From Bdellovibrio sp. qaytius (GTDB lineage: Bacteria; Bdellovibrionota; Bdellovibrionia; Bdellovibrionales; Bdellovibrionaceae): a stretch of 64,000 bases of DNA. Below the pieces are notes generated by a model. The model was not told the origin of the DNA. It was given only the letters and a program-made list of their open reading frames with translations, and searched no databases. Shown in pieces: positions 60,626 to 64,000 of the stretch. Made by a program: the position numbers and the translations under genes. Position 1 is the first letter of the stretch, and every line of letters begins with the position of its first letter. The DNA is taken from the NCBI GenBank assembly GCA_004011035.1, contig CP025734.1:1076001-1140000 (forward strand), written 5' to 3'.

Positions 60626-60654
60626 TTGCCAATTTAAATGCCTTTGTTCATACT
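60626..60654 (+). promoter_or_regulatory. Promoter of the DUF6580-like gene, leaderless
   Basis: TTGCCA (60626-60631), 17 bases, CATACT (60649-60654), then 6 bases to the ATG at 60661. No Shine-Dalgarno sequence. Confidence 0.55.
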
Positions 60655-60660
60655 TTGAAT

Positions 60661-61221
60661 ATGAAAAAAATCACTGCTGAAAACTTTGCTTTTATTGTTT
60701 TATTAGTTATCGCTGCGGGCTCTCGTTTAGTTCAACACAGCTGGAACTTTACGGCAATTATGGCCTCAGCTTATGTATTCGCGATTATATTTAGGGATTC
60801 AAAAACTAAGGCTATTTTGCTTCCGGTTTTAGCGATGCTTTTATCTGATTTTTTCATCAGCTTAAATTCACCAAACTTTTTTCACTCAACAATGGCTTTC
60901 GTTTATTTAGCTATTGGTCTTTCGTTAGTGCCGTTCTTTGCAAGTCGCAAATCACTTGATAAAACTTTAGTTCGTGTAGCTGCTATCTTAGGCGGAAGCG
61001 CGATCTTTTTTATCGTTTCAAATTTTGGTGTTTGGTTAATGGATGGAATGTATCCAATGACGGGTTCTGGTTTAATCCAAAGCTACACAATGGGAATTCC
61101 ATTTTTTCAAAACCAATTAGCGGCAGACATTGTTTTAACTCCGTTGGTGTTGTTTGCGATGAAACGCGTATTAGCACTAGATTTCTTTCAAGCGCCAGCT
61201 GTTGTTGCCAACAACAAATAA
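60661..61221 (+). CDS. Membrane protein of the DUF6580 type (putative transport S-component-like)
   Basis: A 186-residue polytopic protein with five or six hydrophobic segments. WNFTAIMASAYVFAIIF, ILLPVLAMLLSDFFI and NFGVWLMDGMYP with IQSYTMGIPFFQNQLAADI fit the DUF6580/ECF-like membrane family, some members of which sit beside vitamin or cofactor genes. Here no such neighbours are visible. The frame opens at TTG (60655), but the ATG at 60661 fits the promoter spacing. Substrate unknown. Confidence 0.75.
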   Translation: MKKITAENFAFIVLLVIAAGSRLVQHSWNFTAIMASAYVFAIIFRDSKTKAILLPVLAMLLSDFFISLNSPNFFHSTMAFVYLAIGLSLVPFFASRKSLDKTLVRVAAILGGSAIFFIVSNFGVWLMDGMYPMTGSGLIQSYTMGIPFFQNQLAADIVLTPLVLFAMKRVLALDFFQAPAVVANNK

Positions 61222-61306
61222 TAAAAATTTTTAGTGTCGACCAAGTGAACGGGTGTCAAATCTCTGTTATGTTCATGCATTAGTGCGTGTAGATAACTTA
61301 TGCGAT

Positions 61307-61333
61307 TCTTGTGATTCATAGGTAGAATCAAGA
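61307..61333. repeat. Small bulged inverted repeat
   Basis: TCTTG-TG-ATTC and GAAT-CAAGA pair with a two-base bulge in the 249-base gap after the DUF6580-like gene. Nothing else is recognisable in that gap. Function unknown. Confidence 0.25.
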
Positions 61334-61443
61334 TCTTAGCTTGTTGCTGTAATTTTTTGTGACTGCTAAATCGCCGAATCAAATTAAGACATACATTTTA
61401 TATTCTAAAAAAATCAATAACTTACATGCTTAGGCCAATGTGG

Positions 61444-61461
61444 CTCATTACTTGTAATGAG
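61444..61461. promoter_or_regulatory. Perfect palindrome before a small membrane-protein gene
   Basis: CTCATTAC-TT-GTAATGAG is an 18-base palindrome ending 9 bases before the ATG at 61471. It could be an operator or a translation-blocking hairpin. The core TTAC-N2-GTAA is close to, but not, the Bdellovibrio LexA box TTAC-N3-GTAA. Confidence 0.4.
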
Positions 61462-61470
61462 TATTACAAT

Positions 61471-61668
61471 ATGAAAAATCCAAAGAACGAAAAAGTCATA
61501 TTAAGTGCAAGCGTATTAGCTATTAGTTTCTATATCATTTCGATTCTATTTTCATTGAAGTCTAACGAAGACTTCAGAGGAGAAATCACACTTCGTTCGC
61601 TAGCATTAAATCATCCAAAGAAGATAGTTTCTGTGGCACCACAAAAGGAGAAGTCAGATAACTTTTAA
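61471..61668 (+). CDS. Small single-helix membrane protein (tentative)
   Basis: A 65-residue product from the ATG at 61471: a charged start, one membrane helix (ILSASVLAISFYIISILFSL) and a basic Pro/Lys tail. The frame opens at 61426; neither start has a good ribosome site. The charge distribution and the helix suggest a real small membrane protein, but evidence is thin. It is convergent with purK, overlapping its stop by four bases. Confidence 0.42.
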   Translation: MKNPKNEKVILSASVLAISFYIISILFSLKSNEDFRGEITLRSLALNHPKKIVSVAPQKEKSDNF

Positions 61669-62783
61669 GTTTTTATTTTTTTTAAATCGTAGTCGGCAAG
61701 GGTCACTAAATGGCGCAAAGAATTTCCAAAATAATTTATATGACCTAATTTCTTGTTAGGTTTGTTTTGTTTCTTGTCGTACCAATGAAGTTTGCCTTGT
61801 AGACCCACTTCAATATTGGGTTTTCTGATTGAGGAGCCCACGATATTTTGCATTAGAAAATGTTTTGTCGCCTGAACTTCTAAAGGAAAAGTTTGGTCAG
61901 CGACCGCGCGCAAATGCATTTCAAACTGATCAAAAGAAAAAGCATCTTGAGTGATATGACCTGAATTATGAACACGCGGAATAATTTCATTCACTAAAAG
62001 TTTTGAACCCATGTCGAATAATTCAAAGGTGATTAAGCCCACATAATCTAAATGATTTAACAGAGCTGTTACTTTTTTAACGATTTCGTTTAAGGCTGGG
62101 TGATGATCAGGCCCCCAAACGCGAAAACACTGTTGGTTTTTTTGCACCGAATGAAAAAGCGGGTACATAAAAATATCACCCGTAAGATTGCGCGACACAA
62201 TTAAGGATTTTTCACTCTTAAAATGAACAAGCTTCTCGGCGATAAATTGAGTCTCTTGATTTTTATGAGTGCGTTTAAATAAATCAAACTGCGCTTTCGT
62301 GCGAATTATAAAAGTGCCGAAGCCATCGTGACCGCTGAGGCGTTTTTTTAAAACAAGCTCACCATCAAAAACTTTGTAAGCGGCTTCAAGATCATCTTTA
62401 CCGGTGATCTTAATAAATTCACTTGTTGGAATTTGGTAATCCCATAAAAGTTCTTTCTGTGGCCAACGATCTTGTAAAATTGCCAAATGATTTGGGTGTG
62501 GAACACAACGGACTTTTGTTTTTTCTAATCCTTTTAGAATCGTGCGAGCCGGGATAAATTCAGTCTCAAGAGTAATCACATCCACATGGCGAGCCAAAGC
62601 GGTGATGTGGTCTTCGTCAAAGATATTACCTTTGATCCAGGCGTTGGCGTAACCTACAGCAGGGTCATCTGCATCGGCAGTAAGAATAGTGACGTGTAAA
62701 CCCATTTGACGAGCACGTTGAGTTAACATTTGGGCTAATTGTCCGCCCCCTAAAATTCCTATCTTTTTTCCGATAATCGCCAT
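61665..62783 (-). CDS. purK: N5-carboxyaminoimidazole ribonucleotide synthase
   Basis: A 372-residue ATP-grasp enzyme. It begins GKKIGILGGGQLAQMLTQRA and has the family's Arg-rich ATP-grasp segments (KKRLSGHDGFGTFII), VNEIIPRVHNSGHIT and the terminal part. It carboxylates aminoimidazole ribonucleotide with ATP and bicarbonate in purine synthesis. The partner purE is not in the window. It faces the dus gene with 11 bases between start codons, no ribosome site, and a CATAAT 8 bases before the ATG, so it is probably leaderless. Confidence 0.92.
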   Translation of the reverse strand: MAIIGKKIGILGGGQLAQMLTQRARQMGLHVTILTADADDPAVGYANAWIKGNIFDEDHITALARHVDVITLETEFIPARTILKGLEKTKVRCVPHPNHLAILQDRWPQKELLWDYQIPTSEFIKITGKDDLEAAYKVFDGELVLKKRLSGHDGFGTFIIRTKAQFDLFKRTHKNQETQFIAEKLVHFKSEKSLIVSRNLTGDIFMYPLFHSVQKNQQCFRVWGPDHHPALNEIVKKVTALLNHLDYVGLITFELFDMGSKLLVNEIIPRVHNSGHITQDAFSFDQFEMHLRAVADQTFPLEVQATKHFLMQNIVGSSIRKPNIEVGLQGKLHWYDKKQNKPNKKLGHINYFGNSLRHLVTLADYDLKKIKT

Positions 62784-62797
62784 ACATATTCATTATG
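62783..62797. promoter_or_regulatory. Face-to-face -10 elements between purK and dus
   Basis: TACATA (62783-62788, plus strand) lies 6 bases before the dus ATG and CATAAT (62792-62797, minus strand) 8 bases before the purK ATG. Each overlaps the other gene's start codon. The -35 elements would lie inside the opposite coding regions. Confidence 0.4.
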
Positions 62798-63835
62798 CAG
62801 TTTAGTTTTCCGTTATGTCTAGCCCCAATGGTGGGATTATCCCACGTTGTCTTGCGCAAAATCGTCTTCGATTATATGCCGCAAGGTTGTGAGACTATTT
62901 GGCCCACTGAAATGTTAAACTCACGCCGCATACCTCAAGAAGTTTTGGGAGCAACTGCTGAAACTATTTTGTTTGAAGGTGAACGTAATCTTGTTCCGCA
63001 AATTTTGGGTAATGAAAAAGCTGACATTCAAAAAACCATCCAAAAAATGATGAACGAATGGGGAGACCCAAACACAGTTTCAGGAATTGATATCAACATG
63101 GGTTGCCCTGTGCAAAAAGCCTTAAAGCACAACTACGGAGTGGCTTTAATGGGAGATTTAAATTACGCAGCCCAAGTTGTCGAATTCGCAGCCACAGCCA
63201 GTCGATTACCAGTCTCAGTAAAACTTCGTGCGGTAGGCAGTGATAAATCTGTTCCAGAATTAATTCATTTCGTAAAAACTCTTCGTGATGCTGGAGCCCA
63301 ATGGATCACATTACATCCTCGTACAGCAGCGCAAAAACGCCGCGGTCAAGCTGACTGGAATCAAATCACAGAACTAAAAAAAGCTTTAGATATTCCAATC
63401 GTGGGTAATGGTGATATTCAAACAGCTGATGACGTGTTTGCTATGTTAGAAACGACAGGCTGTGATTTAGTGATGTCGGGTCGTGGCCTAGCTGCGCGCC
63501 CATGGATGGTCTGGCAAGTGGCTTACCGTAAAGGTTTAACAACAGAAGTTCCTCCGATGACCGAATACGAAGAAGGCGCTGAGTACGGAAAAATGTTACT
63601 TAAGTATATTCATCTCTGTCGTCATTATTTCTGCGAACGTTTGGGCTATAAGCCAGAATACGCGTTTCGTAAGATTCAATTCTTCGTTCGTACGACGCAT
63701 GTATGGCTTGAGTGGGGTCATCCTTTAACTTCAGAAGTAAACCGTTCAAAATCATTCGAAGAGATGATCGAGCGGGTTGAGAAGTTCTTTGATCAACCGC
63801 ACAGAATGTTGCCATACACAGAATTACGTCAGTAA
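62795..63835 (+). CDS. tRNA-dihydrouridine synthase (Dus family)
   Basis: A 346-residue FMN enzyme: LCLAPMVGLSHVVLRKI at the start, catalytic Cys in DINMGCPVQKALKHNYG, VKLRAVGSDK, ITLHPRTAAQKRRGQADW and GNGDIQTADDVFAMLETTGC with SGRGLAARPW. It reduces uridines in tRNA D-loops with NADPH. The Dus subgroup (A, B or C) is not clear from these motifs. It is divergent from purK with 11 bases between starts and no visible ribosome site. Length is normal for the family. Confidence 0.92.
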   Translation: MQFSFPLCLAPMVGLSHVVLRKIVFDYMPQGCETIWPTEMLNSRRIPQEVLGATAETILFEGERNLVPQILGNEKADIQKTIQKMMNEWGDPNTVSGIDINMGCPVQKALKHNYGVALMGDLNYAAQVVEFAATASRLPVSVKLRAVGSDKSVPELIHFVKTLRDAGAQWITLHPRTAAQKRRGQADWNQITELKKALDIPIVGNGDIQTADDVFAMLETTGCDLVMSGRGLAARPWMVWQVAYRKGLTTEVPPMTEYEEGAEYGKMLLKYIHLCRHYFCERLGYKPEYAFRKIQFFVRTTHVWLEWGHPLTSEVNRSKSFEEMIERVEKFFDQPHRMLPYTELRQ

Positions 63836-63849
63836 ATAACCAATAAAAA

Positions 63850-64000
63850 TTAAGTTAAGTGAGCGACTTGGCGAGAATTCAGCGACGAAGATTTTTTCGC
63901 AGCAGCGCCCGTAACCGACTGAGTACCAAGGCCTTTGGCTATGGCTTGTGATTTCATGAATGGCGGAATATCACGTTTTTTAGCGCCGTCGCAGAAGTCA
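63850..64000 (-). CDS. C-terminal end of an unidentified protein (cut by the window edge)
   Basis: An open frame enters from the right edge and stops at 63850-63852, giving about 49 residues: a FCDGAKKRDIPPFM segment, then a basic Ser/Ala-rich tail. Codon use looks like that of neighbouring genes. Too little is present to name a family. It converges with the dus gene. Confidence 0.5.
   Translation of the reverse strand, partial: DFCDGAKKRDIPPFMKSQAIAKGLGTQSVTGAAAKKSSSLNSRQVAHLT

Noticed and set aside
61448-61457. LexA box
   Set aside because: The core is TTAC-N2-GTAA, whereas the site reported for Bdellovibrio LexA is TTAC-N3-GTAA; the gene downstream is not a known SOS gene.
1-64000. Prophage, insertion sequence or CRISPR array
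   Set aside because: No transposase, integrase, terminal repeats, phage structural genes or regularly spaced repeats were seen.

Overview
The window looks like chromosomal DNA from a Bdellovibrio-type predatory bacterium (class Bdellovibrionia). The base composition is clearly below 50% GC, which fits a low-GC Bdellovibrio or Pseudobdellovibrio relative better than the B. bacteriovorus type strain. This assignment is inferred from gene content: many secreted wall-active enzymes and proteases, many lipoproteins, a type IV pilin and dense gene packing. No 16S rRNA gene is present to confirm it. I see no prophage, insertion sequence or CRISPR array.

Layout. Positions 1-9656 hold an exopolysaccharide/capsule locus: two hexapeptide acyltransferases on the minus strand, then a plus-strand run of glycosyltransferase, OPX-type export lipoprotein, Wzz-like chain-length protein, Wzy/O-antigen-ligase-like membrane protein, second glycosyltransferase, polyprenyl-phosphate sugar transferase and galE. 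No flippase or tyrosine kinase is visible. A cluster of stem-loops follows galE and may be a small RNA. Positions 9817-12128 carry two membrane proteins of unknown role and mscL. Positions 12333-17600 are a run of exported enzymes: L,D-transpeptidase, CotH-like kinase, C92-like peptidase, papain-like peptidase, tRNA-Gly(GCC), then an HExxH protein.

Positions 17602-24601 are mixed: glycosyltransferase, Y-family DNA polymerase, aldo/keto reductase, a LysR-controlled yceI/dioxygenase pair, and a lipase. Positions 24811-33613 include a degenerate PAP2 protein whose start codon lies inside a terminator, a 1051-residue glycoside hydrolase with five lectin modules, a Fis-like regulator, an RDD/rhomboid operon and a lipoprotein. 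Positions 33679-44920 hold a putA operon, hslO, a matrixin-like lipoprotein, an Hsp20-like protein, an exported BtpA-like protein, a protein with a duplicated PDEIW domain, and several small genes.

Positions 45121-60544 are mostly housekeeping and quality control: mutS2, lnt, a subtilase, a lytic transglycosylase, clpA/clpS, the pilin operon, dnaJ and dnaK. Positions 60661-64000 hold a DUF6580-type membrane protein, a small membrane protein, purK, a tRNA-dihydrouridine synthase and the end of an unidentified gene.

Two regulatory themes recur. First, several genes lack a Shine-Dalgarno sequence and have a -10-like hexamer 6-8 bases before the ATG (clpS, dnaJ, hslO, the hsp20-like gene, the DUF6580 gene, purK, dus, the 9817 gene), which suggests leaderless mRNAs. 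Second, several start regions lie in or against hairpins. A palindrome of the form TCTCA-N3-TGAGA occurs three times between genes and may be the site of one regulator.
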